From the NCBI RefSeq assembly GCF_902830275.1, contig NZ_CADESW010000009.1, positions 186,001-250,000 of the forward strand: 64,000 nucleotides of DNA, given 5' to 3'. Both the position numbers and the translations under genes were made by a program. Shown here piece after piece: positions 53,750 to 63,030 of the stretch. The notes under the pieces are model-generated. The model saw only the letters and a program-made list of their open reading frames with translations. It made no database searches and was not told the DNA's origin. The stretch's first letter is position 1, and each line of letters opens with the position of its first letter. This DNA is from Burkholderia stagnalis. GTDB lineage: Bacteria; Pseudomonadota; Gammaproteobacteria; Burkholderiales; Burkholderiaceae.

Positions 53750-55252
53750 TTACACCCCCACGCCGCGTTGTGCCAGCTTGCCGAGCGCCTGCAACGCCGC
53801 GCGATGCCCGGAGCGCACCGCGCCGTCCATCGAGCCGGCCCAGATGTCGGCGGTCTCCGTGCCCGACCAGATCAGGCGGCCCACCTCGGGCTGCAGGAAC
53901 TTGCCCCATTTCGTCCAGAAGCCTGGCGGGATCGGATGGATGCACTGCAGCGTCCACGGATCGACACGGCCCCAGTCGAAGTCGTGGAATTGCGTCGGGC
54001 GCAGCGCCTTGTCGCCAAATGCCTTCGCATAGATCGCCGACAGCGTCCGCTCCGCCGCGTTGCGCTCGCTCGGCAGCGCCCCCGGCGCGACGAACGCGCT
54101 CAGCACGCCGACAGAACCGTCCGGCGGCGAGTTGTCATAGGCGAGGAAGACCGGGCCGCCGACCTGGTAGATCTGTCCGCAGTAGCCGTCGTCGCGCCAG
54201 AACGGCCGCTCGTAGACGTGCACCGTCTTGCGCATCGGCGCATTCGCGGGCCAGCGCTTCTGCAACTGCGAGCGCCCTTCCGGCAGCGGCGGATCGAACG
54301 CGATCTGGTTGCACAGAGCCGGATTCAGCGCGACGATCACGCGGCGCGCGCGCACGACGCCCTGGTCGGTCTGCACCTCGACGACGTCGCGATCCCAGCC
54401 GGAGATCCTGCGCACGGGGCACGACAGCCTGATCTTGCCGCCGAATTCACCCGCCATCCTGGTGCTGAGCACCTGCGAGCCGCCGACGAAGCGCGTTTCC
54501 TGCGCGCCGCCCTTGATCGATTCGAGCTGATCGTAGTTGCAGCCGGCGCTGTTGATCACCGACAGGTAGTGCAGCAGGCCGAGCTGCGCGGGCGCGCCGC
54601 CGAGCGACAGCTGCGCGGCCAGCGCGATGAAGTACCCGTCCTCGTATTTCACGCCCTGCTTCGCCAGCCATTCGCCGTACGTGAGCTTGTCGAGCTCCGC
54701 CGCGCGCTGCGCATTCCACGGCGCGCCGGACGGCACGCCGCGCGCCAGTTCGTCGAGCTTCGCGGCGATCGCGCCGTCGCCGCCCGTGCCGCCGTGCAGA
54801 TCCTGCGCGACCCGCGCGTCGCCTGCCAGGATGACGGACTTGCCCGCGTAGTAGGTCGGAAACGTATCGACCCCGAGTTCGCGGGCCAGGTCGGCGATCG
54901 CCGTCTGGCCCGGGCCGATCCACTGGCCGCCGGCCTCGGACACGACGCCGTGGCCCAGTTCGTGATTGAAGGTTCGCCCGCCGACGCGGTCGCGCGCCTC
55001 CAGCACGACGAACGAATCGCACCCCGCGCGATTCAGGTCGCGCGCGGCCGTCAGCCCCGCCAGTCCCGCGCCGATGATCACGACGTCCAGCACGCCGCGG
55101 CTCGCGAGCGCCGCCGTGTCGCCGGCCGCCAGCGACACCTCGCCCGCGGCCAGCGACACGGCGCCCATGGCCGCGAGACGAAGGACCTGACGCCGGCCCT
55201 GCGTCTCGGGTGTGCGCTTCCGATCCGGCTTCCTTGTTCCAACGATTTTCAT
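53750..55252 (-). CDS. Exported flavin-containing amine oxidase
   Basis: A 500-residue monoamine oxidase-like flavoprotein. The N-terminus contains GRRQVLRLAAMGAVSL, a twin-arginine-type leader, so export folded with FAD is likely. VVIIGAGLAGLTAARDLNRAG (near residue 57, in parts) and DRVGGRTFNHEL are the FAD-binding signatures, and the C-terminal IWSGTETADIWAGSMDGAVRSG completes the cofactor site. It is probably periplasmic, paired with the cytochrome c. Substrate could be putrescine-like or aromatic amines; not decided. Start ATG 55252. Confidence 0.87.
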   Translation of the reverse strand: MKIVGTRKPDRKRTPETQGRRQVLRLAAMGAVSLAAGEVSLAAGDTAALASRGVLDVVIIGAGLAGLTAARDLNRAGCDSFVVLEARDRVGGRTFNHELGHGVVSEAGGQWIGPGQTAIADLARELGVDTFPTYYAGKSVILAGDARVAQDLHGGTGGDGAIAAKLDELARGVPSGAPWNAQRAAELDKLTYGEWLAKQGVKYEDGYFIALAAQLSLGGAPAQLGLLHYLSVINSAGCNYDQLESIKGGAQETRFVGGSQVLSTRMAGEFGGKIRLSCPVRRISGWDRDVVEVQTDQGVVRARRVIVALNPALCNQIAFDPPLPEGRSQLQKRWPANAPMRKTVHVYERPFWRDDGYCGQIYQVGGPVFLAYDNSPPDGSVGVLSAFVAPGALPSERNAAERTLSAIYAKAFGDKALRPTQFHDFDWGRVDPWTLQCIHPIPPGFWTKWGKFLQPEVGRLIWSGTETADIWAGSMDGAVRSGHRAALQALGKLAQRGVGV

Positions 55253-55319
55253 CGTGTCTTTCCTTGCTCTCTTTTTTATCAGGATCACTGATTCATCGAT
55301 GCAGAAACGGCCGCCCCGC

Positions 55320-56285
55320 TCACGGCGATGCGAGCACGCCATCCTGCGAAAACAGCAGCGGCTTGCCGCCCGCATCGACCAGCGCGGCAGTCAGCGTCGC
55401 GCGATCCGCGCGCTGGACGACCTCGATCGACGCGCCGTTCGCGCGCTGCTTCAACACCAGCCCGTCGAGCCCGACCGCAAGCAGCCCGGTCCCCGTCGCG
55501 ACGAGATCGGTGATCGAGCTCTTCGTCTCCGGGTTCAACGGCGCCCAGCTCGCCCCGCCGTCGCTGCTCTGGAACAGGCTGCCGAGCAGCCCGCCCACCA
55601 CGATCCGGCCGTCGGGCAGCGCCACGCCCGTCCACAGCGAGCCTTTGCCGCCCGTCTGCAGGTAGCTCCAGTTCGTGCCGCCGTCGGTCGACTTGAGCAC
55701 GGTCCCCAGCTCCGACACCACGTAGAGCGCGCCCTGGCGATCGGCGAAGATGCGGTACAGGTTACGGTCGGCCTTGCCGCCGCCCGGCGGCTTCGGCAGC
55801 GTCGTCCGCGTCCAGGTCTTGCCGCCGTCGCGGGTCTGCAGTACCAGCGACCACAGGCCGACCGCGATCCCGTCATGCGCGCTGGTGAAGATCACGGAGA
55901 ACAGCGGCTGGTCGACCGACGTGTCGATGTGCTGCTTCTCCCACGTTTCGCCGCCGTCGGCGGTCGCGAGAATCACGCCCCACTGGCCGACCGCCCAGCC
56001 GTGCTGCGCGTCGGCGAAGGTGACGGCCGACAGCGTCGCCGACACGGGCACGCGCCGCGACTGCCGCCAGGTCTTGCCGTCGTCGTCCGACAGCAGAATC
56101 ACGCCGTGCTCGCCCACGGCGACGATGCGCGCGCCCGCGCGCGTCGCGTCCGTCAGCATCATGCGGGCCGGTGCGGCCCACGTGTGCGCGGGCCGCGCGG
56201 CCCAGTCCGCGACCGTTCCGTGGGATTGCGCGAACGCCGCCGCGGCAGCGCAAAGCGCGGTACAGGCAACAAGAATCTTGATCAT
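55320..56285 (-). CDS. Periplasmic beta-propeller protein (YCF48/BNR-like)
   Basis: A 321-residue secreted protein. The signal peptide ends near residue 19 (AAAAAFAQ). The rest has repeated BNR/YCF48-type blades: LLSDDDGKTWRQ, ATADGGETWEKQ, LQTRDGGKTWTRT, LKSTDGGTNWS and FQSSDGGASWAPL, each with the Asp-box (S/T-x-D-G-G-x-T-W). YCF48 homologues of this kind are repeatedly found beside DUF1302, DUF1329 and MMPL genes. It may act as a periplasmic scaffold. A truncated copy precedes it. Confidence 0.85.
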   Translation of the reverse strand: MIKILVACTALCAAAAAFAQSHGTVADWAARPAHTWAAPARMMLTDATRAGARIVAVGEHGVILLSDDDGKTWRQSRRVPVSATLSAVTFADAQHGWAVGQWGVILATADGGETWEKQHIDTSVDQPLFSVIFTSAHDGIAVGLWSLVLQTRDGGKTWTRTTLPKPPGGGKADRNLYRIFADRQGALYVVSELGTVLKSTDGGTNWSYLQTGGKGSLWTGVALPDGRIVVGGLLGSLFQSSDGGASWAPLNPETKSSITDLVATGTGLLAVGLDGLVLKQRANGASIEVVQRADRATLTAALVDAGGKPLLFSQDGVLASP

Positions 56286-56316
56286 GGCTGGGTCTCTGTA
56301 GTGGTGTTCGCGGGCG

Positions 56317-56604
56317 TCAGTGGGTGAACAAGCCGCCCAAGCCCGACCTCGCATCGCCGAATGCAACCGCCGGCAGCGTCGCGGGCACCTGCTCGCGCGG
56401 CGCCCGCTGCCAGGTTTTGCCGTCGTCGTCCGACGCGAGCACGACACCGTGTTCGTCGACGGCGACGATGTGCGTGGCGGCGCGCGGAGCATGTGCGGGC
56501 GTCATGCCGGCCGGCGCGGCCCGGTCCCCGACCGATCCATGGAGGAGCGCGAATGCCGCCGCGGCGGCGCAAAGCGCGGTACAGGTGACAAGTGGCTTGT
56601 TCAT
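56317..56604 (-). pseudogene. Truncated duplicate of the beta-propeller protein
   Basis: A 95-residue frame from ATG 56604 that matches the first 100 residues of the following gene: CTALCAAAAAFA, HIVAVDEHGVVLASDDDGKTW against IVAVGEHGVILLSDDDGKTW, and PATLPAVAFGDARSG. It stops after GGLFTH, so only one blade is left. The two genes lie head to tail 31 bases apart, indicating partial tandem duplication. It keeps a signal peptide and might still be secreted, but function is doubtful. Confidence 0.75.
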
Positions 56605-56636
56605 GGAGGAATCCTCAGTAGCTGTGGGCGGCGACG

Positions 56637-58997
56637 TCAATGGCTGAACAGGCCCGGCGCGCGCGCCGGCTTGCGGCGCGGGAACCAGCGCTCGAGCACC
56701 GAGGCCAGCGCGGGCAATGCCGTCATCGCCATCAGCAGGTTGACGAGAAACATGAATGCCAGCAGCTTGCCCATGTCGGCCTGGAACTTCAGCGCCGAGA
56801 AGCTCCACGTCGCGACACCGATCGCCAGCGTGATCGCCGTGAAGATCGTCGCCACGCCCACTTCGAGCATCGCGTGCTGCACCGCCTTCACGATCGTCTG
56901 CCCGCCCGCGAGGTGCACCTGCAGCCGGTTGTAGATGTAGAACGCGTAATCCACGCCGATGCCCACCGCCAGCACCATCACCGGCAGCGTCGCGACGGTC
57001 AGCCCGATCTGCAGCTCCTTCATGAACCAGTAGCCGATGAAGGTCGCGACCGACAGCGGCAGGCAGCACGCGAGCATCGCGCGCCAGTCGCGATACGCGA
57101 GGAACACGAGGATCAGGATCGCGGCGTACACGTACAGCATCATCGGCAGCTCGCTCTTCTCCACCTCGTCGTTGGTCGCCGCGAGCACGCCGGCGTTGCC
57201 GGCGGCAAGGCGGACCGTGATGCCGGGGAACGGATGCGACGCGCGGTATTGCTTCACGTCGTCGAGGATCCGGTTGATCGTCGTCGCCTTGTGATCGGTC
57301 AGGAACAGGTGCACGGCCGTCATGCTGCAGTCGCTTTTCATGAAGCCCTTGATGCGGCCGGCATCGACCGACACGGCCCCGTAGTTCTCGGGCGCGATCG
57401 GCACGACGTTCATCTTCGGGTAATCCTCGTTGTAGCCCTGGTCGTAGGTGCGCAGCATCCCCGAATACGACTGCACCGACACGACGCCCGGCTCGGTGCG
57501 CATGGCCGCCGCGAAGTCGTCTTCATACAGCCCGACCGCCGGGTTGTCGCACGCCTTGCCGCTCGACTCGATCGCGACCGTGAGCCAGTCGAGGCCCATG
57601 TCGTAATTGCCTGCGATCGACGTCGCGTCGCGGTTGAAGCGCGCGTCCGCGCGCAGCTCCGGCGCCCCCGGCTGCAGCGTGCCGATCACGCGGTCGCGGC
57701 TCTGCCACGCGGCCAGCGCGAAGATCGCCACCGTCAGCGCCACGGTGAGCGCCGCATACTTCGGCTCGGCCACCCGCGCCAGCACGCGCAACGGTTTCGC
57801 GCGCTGCTGCGCGCGCGTCAGCGACTTGTCCGCATAGGCCTTCGAAAAGTTGAAGCAGGACGCGGCGACCGGCAGCAGGATCAGGTTCGTGACGATCTTG
57901 TACGCGACGCCCAGCGACGCGGTGATCGCGAGCTCGCGCACCATCGGAATCGGAATCAGCAGCAGCGTGATGAACGACACGAACGCGGTGATCAGCGCGA
58001 GCACGCCGGGGATCAGCAGGCCGCTGAAGCTGCGCCGCGCCGCTTCGTACGAGCTGTGCCCGTGCGAGATCTCGCGCACGATGAAGTTCACCTGCTGCAC
58101 GCCGTGCGATACGCCGATCGCGAACACGAGGAACGGCACCAGCACCGCGAGCGGATCGAGGCCGAAGCCGAGCAACTTCAGCGTGCCGAACTGCCAGACC
58201 AAAGACGTCAGCGAACAGACGATCAGCAGCACCGTGAAGCGCACCGAATGGCAGTACCAGTAGACCGCGAGCGCGGTGAGCAATAAGGCGATCCCGCAGA
58301 AGCCGAGCACGCCGGTCGCGCCGTCGGCGATGTCGCCGATCTGCTTCGCGAAGCCGATGATCTGGATCTCGTAGCCCGCGTCCTCGAACGGCTGGCGGAT
58401 CTGCTGTTCGAGCAGCCGGTTGAACGCGACGTAGTCGAGCACCTTGCCGGCGCGATCCCGCTCGTTCAGCTCGGCCGTGATCATCGCGCTGTCCTCGCCG
58501 TGCGACACGAGCGTGCCGACGTAGCCGCCGAGCGTCGTCGCACGGCGGATCTGCGCGACGATCTCCGGCGTCAGCTGGTCCGGCGTGATCGTTCCCGAGA
58601 TGATCGGCTCCGCGCGAAACCCTTCGTCGGTGATCTCGTTGACGAACGCGTTCGGCGTCCACAGCGAGCGCACGCCGATCCGGTCGACGTTCGGCAGGTA
58701 CGTCACCGCCTGGGTCACCTTGTACAGGCGCGTCAACCCGTCCTGGGTCCAGATCGGCCCCTTGCGCGCCTTCACGACGACGGTGATCCGGTTCGCGCCG
58801 AGCAGGTCGTTCCGGTATTGCTGGAACGTGCGGATGTACTCGTGGCCGATCGGCATCTGCTTCTCGAAGCCCGCATCCATGCGCAACTGCACCGCGACCA
58901 CGGCCATCGCGGCGGTGAACAGCCCGATCGCCGCGAGCACGATCGCGCGGTGGCCGAAGAAGAATTTTTCCAGACTGCTGACTAAGCGATTAAGCAC
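56637..58997 (-). CDS. MMPL/RND-superfamily transporter
   Basis: A 786-residue membrane protein with 12 spans in the RND pattern: TM1 near residue 17, a large periplasmic loop, five spans from about residue 225, a second loop and five more spans from about 635. AVGIGVDYAFYIYNRL and FAIGVSHGVQQVNFIV are the SSD-like glycine and polar segments in the two halves. It belongs to the MMPL-like branch (lipid or hydrophobic compound exporters). It is in one operon with DUF1302 and DUF1329 proteins, with which it probably forms a trans-envelope system. Confidence 0.88.
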   Translation of the reverse strand: MLNRLVSSLEKFFFGHRAIVLAAIGLFTAAMAVVAVQLRMDAGFEKQMPIGHEYIRTFQQYRNDLLGANRITVVVKARKGPIWTQDGLTRLYKVTQAVTYLPNVDRIGVRSLWTPNAFVNEITDEGFRAEPIISGTITPDQLTPEIVAQIRRATTLGGYVGTLVSHGEDSAMITAELNERDRAGKVLDYVAFNRLLEQQIRQPFEDAGYEIQIIGFAKQIGDIADGATGVLGFCGIALLLTALAVYWYCHSVRFTVLLIVCSLTSLVWQFGTLKLLGFGLDPLAVLVPFLVFAIGVSHGVQQVNFIVREISHGHSSYEAARRSFSGLLIPGVLALITAFVSFITLLLIPIPMVRELAITASLGVAYKIVTNLILLPVAASCFNFSKAYADKSLTRAQQRAKPLRVLARVAEPKYAALTVALTVAIFALAAWQSRDRVIGTLQPGAPELRADARFNRDATSIAGNYDMGLDWLTVAIESSGKACDNPAVGLYEDDFAAAMRTEPGVVSVQSYSGMLRTYDQGYNEDYPKMNVVPIAPENYGAVSVDAGRIKGFMKSDCSMTAVHLFLTDHKATTINRILDDVKQYRASHPFPGITVRLAAGNAGVLAATNDEVEKSELPMMLYVYAAILILVFLAYRDWRAMLACCLPLSVATFIGYWFMKELQIGLTVATLPVMVLAVGIGVDYAFYIYNRLQVHLAGGQTIVKAVQHAMLEVGVATIFTAITLAIGVATWSFSALKFQADMGKLLAFMFLVNLLMAMTALPALASVLERWFPRRKPARAPGLFSH

Positions 58998-59014
58998 GAC
59001 ATGACCCCTTCAAG

Positions 59015-60850
59015 TCAGAAGTTCCGAGTGACGAACACGCCGACGAAATTACGATCCGCATAGGGCTGCCCGACCGTCTGGTGCCCGCCGAAGAACGCCG
59101 CGAAGTTGATGCCCGCCTGCCACTTCGGCGGGTTCTGGTTGAACAGCACGTAGACGTTCACCGATTTCATGCCCTGCATGTAGTTCGCGGTGAACGTCGG
59201 CGTGTAGCCGTAGAGCCCGGTGGTGAAGGTCACGCCGGGCGTCACCTGCCAGCCGTGGATCAGCGTGCCGTCATACGTCCAGTTGAAGTCGATCGTCGCG
59301 CCCACCGAGCTCGACGTGCCCTGCCCCGCCGTGATCGGGTAGCCGAGCCCCGAGTTGTTGTTCAGCCACGGGAAATAGCCGGTCGCCGGCACCTGCGTGA
59401 CCTGCTGGCCGTTGATGTTGCGCGTCACGCTCGAGCCGAGGCCCGGGTAATAGATCCACGTCAGTTCCCAGGTCAGGTTCGCGGAATCCGCGCCGAGCAG
59501 CTTGAGGAACGGATACCCGCTGCGCGTCAGCGCCAGCAGGCCGTTCACGTCGAGCTGGAATTTCTTCTTGTCGACCCATTGCTGGCAGTTCGTCCCCGGC
59601 ACGCCGTTCGTGTTCAGGTCGAGCGGGCCGCCCGCGCCGAAGCAACTCGACAGCGCGACCGCGTCGCGCGGCCGGTACGACAGTTCCGTGCCGATCGCCC
59701 ACGGGCCGATGCCGAAGTTCGCGCTGGCGCCGAACAGCTGACGGTTGCCGAGGTACGACCACTGCGCGGTGCCGTTCGCCAGCGTCGACAGCACCGGGGA
59801 CTTGTCGATGTAGTTGAGGTAGTAGAACGCGAAGTTCGCATCGAACGAGCGCGGCGAGAAGTTGAACTTCACGCCGAACTGCGGCCGGTATTTCGCGGGC
59901 AGCTGCGTCGAAACCGGAATGCCGATGTCGTTGAACGGCGGCCCGGCGTAGGTGCCGTTCACGAGCCCGTTCTTTATGCCGTCGAGTACGCCGGAGTTGC
60001 CCTTGTCGAGCCCCGTCAATCCCGCGATCGTGCCTGCGCTCGGGCCGGCCACGTTGAGGTTGTTGGTGTTGATCGTGAACGGCTCGGCGCCACGGCCGAA
60101 CACGTTCGCCAGCGACCAGTACGAGCCGACCGGCGGATAGCGGTTGCCGTTCCACTGGAACTGGTAGTAGGCCTCGGTGCTGAACCCGTGGGACAGGTCC
60201 GCGGCCACGCTCAGCATCGGCGCGGGCAGCAGCGCCTGCTTGAGCTGCGCGCCCGGGATCAGCAGCTTCTGGGTGTCGAGCGAGTTGGTCGTGTTGATGC
60301 CGCTCTGCGCGAACATGCTCTCGCCCCAGTTGATCACCTGGTTGCCGAGCCGCACGTGCGCGTTGCGCCCGCCGATCGTGAAATCCTTCTGCGCCCACAG
60401 GTCGAGCAGTTGCGCGTTGTAGACGACCTGCGCCGACGCGGTGCTCGACAGCGGCGTCCTGGCCGTATTCCCGGCCAGGAAGTCGTACATCCCCGTGCCG
60501 CGCACCATGAACTTGAGCCCTTCGCTCGGCATTTTCAGCAGCAGTTCGCTGGTCGCGCTGATGTACGTGCTGAACGGCTGCCCTTTCCGGTAGTTCAGGT
60601 TGCCGTTGTCGCCGTAGCCCCACTGGTTGGTATTGGCCGCTGCGCCGCAGCCGTATGCGTTCGGATCGCCGGTAAGCGAGCAGCTCGGGCTCTTGGTGCG
60701 GATGCCCGCGCCTGCGGTGAGATTGGTCACCCACGAACCCTGGACAGCGCCATCCCCCATCGTGAAATCGTATCCGTATGCGCTCGACGTCGCCGCACCC
60801 AGCACGGCAATCGAAATTGTAGTACGCCTAATGACATGCTTCGCTTTCAT
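59015..60850 (-). CDS. DUF1302-family outer-membrane protein
   Basis: A 611-residue protein with signal peptide (ending near AYGYDF at residue 27) and a beta-barrel-like sequence: VQGSWVTNLTAGAGIRTKS, RLGNQVINWGESMFAQSGINTTN and a C-terminal Phe (FVGVFVTRNF). DUF1302 proteins are predicted outer-membrane channels. It follows the DUF1329 gene with a 78-base gap and precedes the MMPL gene by 17 bases, a conserved order in many proteobacteria. Substrate unknown, probably hydrophobic. Confidence 0.88.
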   Translation of the reverse strand: MKAKHVIRRTTISIAVLGAATSSAYGYDFTMGDGAVQGSWVTNLTAGAGIRTKSPSCSLTGDPNAYGCGAAANTNQWGYGDNGNLNYRKGQPFSTYISATSELLLKMPSEGLKFMVRGTGMYDFLAGNTARTPLSSTASAQVVYNAQLLDLWAQKDFTIGGRNAHVRLGNQVINWGESMFAQSGINTTNSLDTQKLLIPGAQLKQALLPAPMLSVAADLSHGFSTEAYYQFQWNGNRYPPVGSYWSLANVFGRGAEPFTINTNNLNVAGPSAGTIAGLTGLDKGNSGVLDGIKNGLVNGTYAGPPFNDIGIPVSTQLPAKYRPQFGVKFNFSPRSFDANFAFYYLNYIDKSPVLSTLANGTAQWSYLGNRQLFGASANFGIGPWAIGTELSYRPRDAVALSSCFGAGGPLDLNTNGVPGTNCQQWVDKKKFQLDVNGLLALTRSGYPFLKLLGADSANLTWELTWIYYPGLGSSVTRNINGQQVTQVPATGYFPWLNNNSGLGYPITAGQGTSSSVGATIDFNWTYDGTLIHGWQVTPGVTFTTGLYGYTPTFTANYMQGMKSVNVYVLFNQNPPKWQAGINFAAFFGGHQTVGQPYADRNFVGVFVTRNF

Positions 60851-60928
60851 CGCCCCACCTCACCCAAACCTGGATGCCGACGGCGCGCTCGCGCACGTCG
60901 GCTCTATTATTTATTTATGCAGCGCCCT

Positions 60929-62296
60929 TCAGCGATCGCTGACCGATCGCAGCGATTCCGCCGTGAAGAAATCGGCCTTGAAGCGCGGATCGTTGATCTG
61001 CTGATACCAGCGCAGGTCCTTGCCCTGGCCGATCGTCGACGAATCGAGCACGTAGCGTCCGTTGATCAGGTCGTATTGCACGAACGGCTCGTTGTCGCAG
61101 GTGCCGCCGAGTTCCCACACCGGGATCGGGTAGCTCTCGCGCACCTTCCACAGCTTGCCCTGCGCGTCGTAGTCCTCGCCGACGAGCGCGAGCCAGCTGT
61201 CCTCGTCGAGGTAGAACACCTTCTTCGACGCGACGTGGCGCGCGCTCGGCTTGACCGTCGCCTCGACCACCCATACGCGGTGCACCTCGTAGCGGCGGTG
61301 GCTGGCGGCGATGCCGTTCGGCGTCGCGACGTCACGCAGCTTCGCGTTGAAGGTGTACATGCCGAACGCGTTGTACGGCACGATCATGTCCTTCTTGCCC
61401 ACCAGCTTCCAGTTGAACCGGTCGATGGGGCCGTTGAACATGTTCGCTTCGTCGATCAGGTACTGGTTCTCGAAACCGATCAGCGGCGCATCGTGCGTAT
61501 AGGCCGGCATGCGCCGCACGCGCCGCTGGCCCGGGAAGTAGTAGTACGTTTCCGAGACCTTGTCGAAATACTGGCGCTGCACGAATGCCTGCCCGGCCAG
61601 CGCGGCCGGCGAGTTCGCCGTGAAGTACGCGGCCAGGCTGAGCTGGTCGACGTCCTGCGGCGAGTTCTTGCCGAGCTTGCCCGCCGGAAAGAAGAACACC
61701 TGCGGGCCGATCCCGTCGATCCATTCGCCGCCGCCCGGCCGGGGCGAAATGGTCGTGACGTCCAGCGGCCATTCGATGCCTTCGCCGCGATACCGCATTT
61801 CGTAGTTCAGGATCGCCTCGGCGCCGCTCTTCGGCTGCGGGAACGGCACGCCGGGCAGGATCGCCGACTGTAACGATTCGCCGTTCGACGCGAGCTTCGC
61901 CGACGTCAGGTTCGCCTTCGAGTTCTGCTCGACGGCCTCCGGGAACTGGCATTCGCGATGGGTCGGATAGACGTCCATCCGATAGCCCTTCTGCTGCTTG
62001 ACGAGCTGGATCTGGCCCGGCGTGAGCTGGCTCGCGTACTTGTCGACGTTCGCGGCGTCGATCGAGTACAGCGGCTTCTCGTTACGATGCTTCCAGAATT
62101 CGCCGCGCACCTTGCCGTACTCCCAGCCGGACGGCGTCGCCTGCCTGCCGGCGAACGCGGGCACGGTGCCGTCCTTGTTCGCGCCGCGCTCCGCGCCGAC
62201 CGGCGTGAGATCGTCCGCCGCCGCGGCTTCTCCGGCCATGAGCAGCAGGGCCGCCGCAATGGCCGTCACGGCTCCGAGTGTGTGCTTCTTCATCAT
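60929..62296 (-). CDS. DUF1329-family secreted outer-membrane lipoprotein-like protein
   Basis: A 455-residue protein with signal peptide (MMKKHTLGAVTAIAAALLLM then AGEAAAADD). Family signatures include GKVRGEFWKHRNEKPLYSID, YPTHRECQFPEAV and YYYFPGQRRVRRMPAYTHD, PIDRFNWKLVGKKDMIVPYN. Related to LolA/LolB-like folds that bind lipids, by family knowledge. First gene of the MMPL-DUF1302 operon; promoter must lie in the 303 bases upstream. Two adjacent ATG codons start the frame; the first is used. Confidence 0.88.
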   Translation of the reverse strand: MMKKHTLGAVTAIAAALLLMAGEAAAADDLTPVGAERGANKDGTVPAFAGRQATPSGWEYGKVRGEFWKHRNEKPLYSIDAANVDKYASQLTPGQIQLVKQQKGYRMDVYPTHRECQFPEAVEQNSKANLTSAKLASNGESLQSAILPGVPFPQPKSGAEAILNYEMRYRGEGIEWPLDVTTISPRPGGGEWIDGIGPQVFFFPAGKLGKNSPQDVDQLSLAAYFTANSPAALAGQAFVQRQYFDKVSETYYYFPGQRRVRRMPAYTHDAPLIGFENQYLIDEANMFNGPIDRFNWKLVGKKDMIVPYNAFGMYTFNAKLRDVATPNGIAASHRRYEVHRVWVVEATVKPSARHVASKKVFYLDEDSWLALVGEDYDAQGKLWKVRESYPIPVWELGGTCDNEPFVQYDLINGRYVLDSSTIGQGKDLRWYQQINDPRFKADFFTAESLRSVSDR

Positions 62297-62599
62297 GAGT
62301 CTCCTTCCGATTCCGCAATCATTCGCCGGTCACGTCATCGACGGACGGTCGGCGTTCGTTTCGAGCCGATTGTTCGGCCAACCGGCCAAGCCACTTTCCG
62401 GCGGCACCGCGCCGCGTTCCGATCGATCGTGAAGCCGTCGGCCGCAGCGCTCGATATCGTTCATATCAACAACTGAGGAGTACGACTTTTATCGATCGCA
62501 CCATTCGATTCTGGTAGAGGGTGCATCTCACGCTGCATCTCACGCCATAGGCACTCCGCTGGATCGCGCCGGGCTTCGACCGCCCCGGCCATCGCCGGC
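62297..62599. other. Intergenic region before DUF1329 operon
   Basis: 303 bases without a gene. A weakly AT-rich patch (about 62445-62500) precedes the RidA stop; it may hold the promoter for DUF1329. A near-direct repeat GCATCTCACGC occurs twice near 62522-62546. Confidence 0.35.
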
Positions 62600-63013
62600 T
62601 CAGGCCGCGCCCGATCCGGCCACCGCCACCGCCCGAATCTCGACGCACAGCCCCGGCAGCGCGAGCTGCGTCACGCCGACCGCGGTCCACGACGGGTAGC
62701 GGTCCGGGAAGTACTCGTCCTTGACGGCCGCGAAGCCCTCGGTTTCGCCCTGAAGATTCGTATGGAAGGTCGTCAGTTCGACGACGTCGGCGAGGCTTGC
62801 CCCCGCTTCCGCGAGGATCGCCTTCAGCGACTCGAAGGCGATCCGGGCTTGGCCCTGCACGCCGTCGGCCGGCTTCATGTCCGCGCCGATGCCGACCTGG
62901 CCCGACACCCAGATCGTGTCGCCCACGCGCGTCGCCGGCGCGAAATGGAAGGCGTCGTACCAGGCCTTGAACCCCGGAGGGATGATCGACTGCCGTTGGT
63001 TGTTCGCTGCCAC
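62600..63013 (-). CDS. RidA/YjgF-family protein
   Basis: A 137-residue RidA-fold protein starting at GTG 63013, which has GGAG eight bases upstream. Segments WVSGQVGIGADMKPADGVQGQARIAFESLKAILAEAGASLADVVELTTF (read in parts) and PSWTAVGVTQLALPGLCVEIRAVA are the family strands, the Arg for imine hydrolysis being in CVEIRAVA. RidA proteins deaminate 2-iminoacids and other reactive imines. Such imines arise from amine and amino acid oxidases, which lie in the same strand set here. Confidence 0.85.
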   Translation of the reverse strand: MAANNQRQSIIPPGFKAWYDAFHFAPATRVGDTIWVSGQVGIGADMKPADGVQGQARIAFESLKAILAEAGASLADVVELTTFHTNLQGETEGFAAVKDEYFPDRYPSWTAVGVTQLALPGLCVEIRAVAVAGSGAA

Positions 63014-63030
63014 GGATTGAACTCCTTTGT

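Noticed and set aside
53737-54432. Plus-strand frames antisense to the amine oxidase and cytochrome genes
   Set aside because: Low-complexity Arg/Pro/Ser composition and no start signals.
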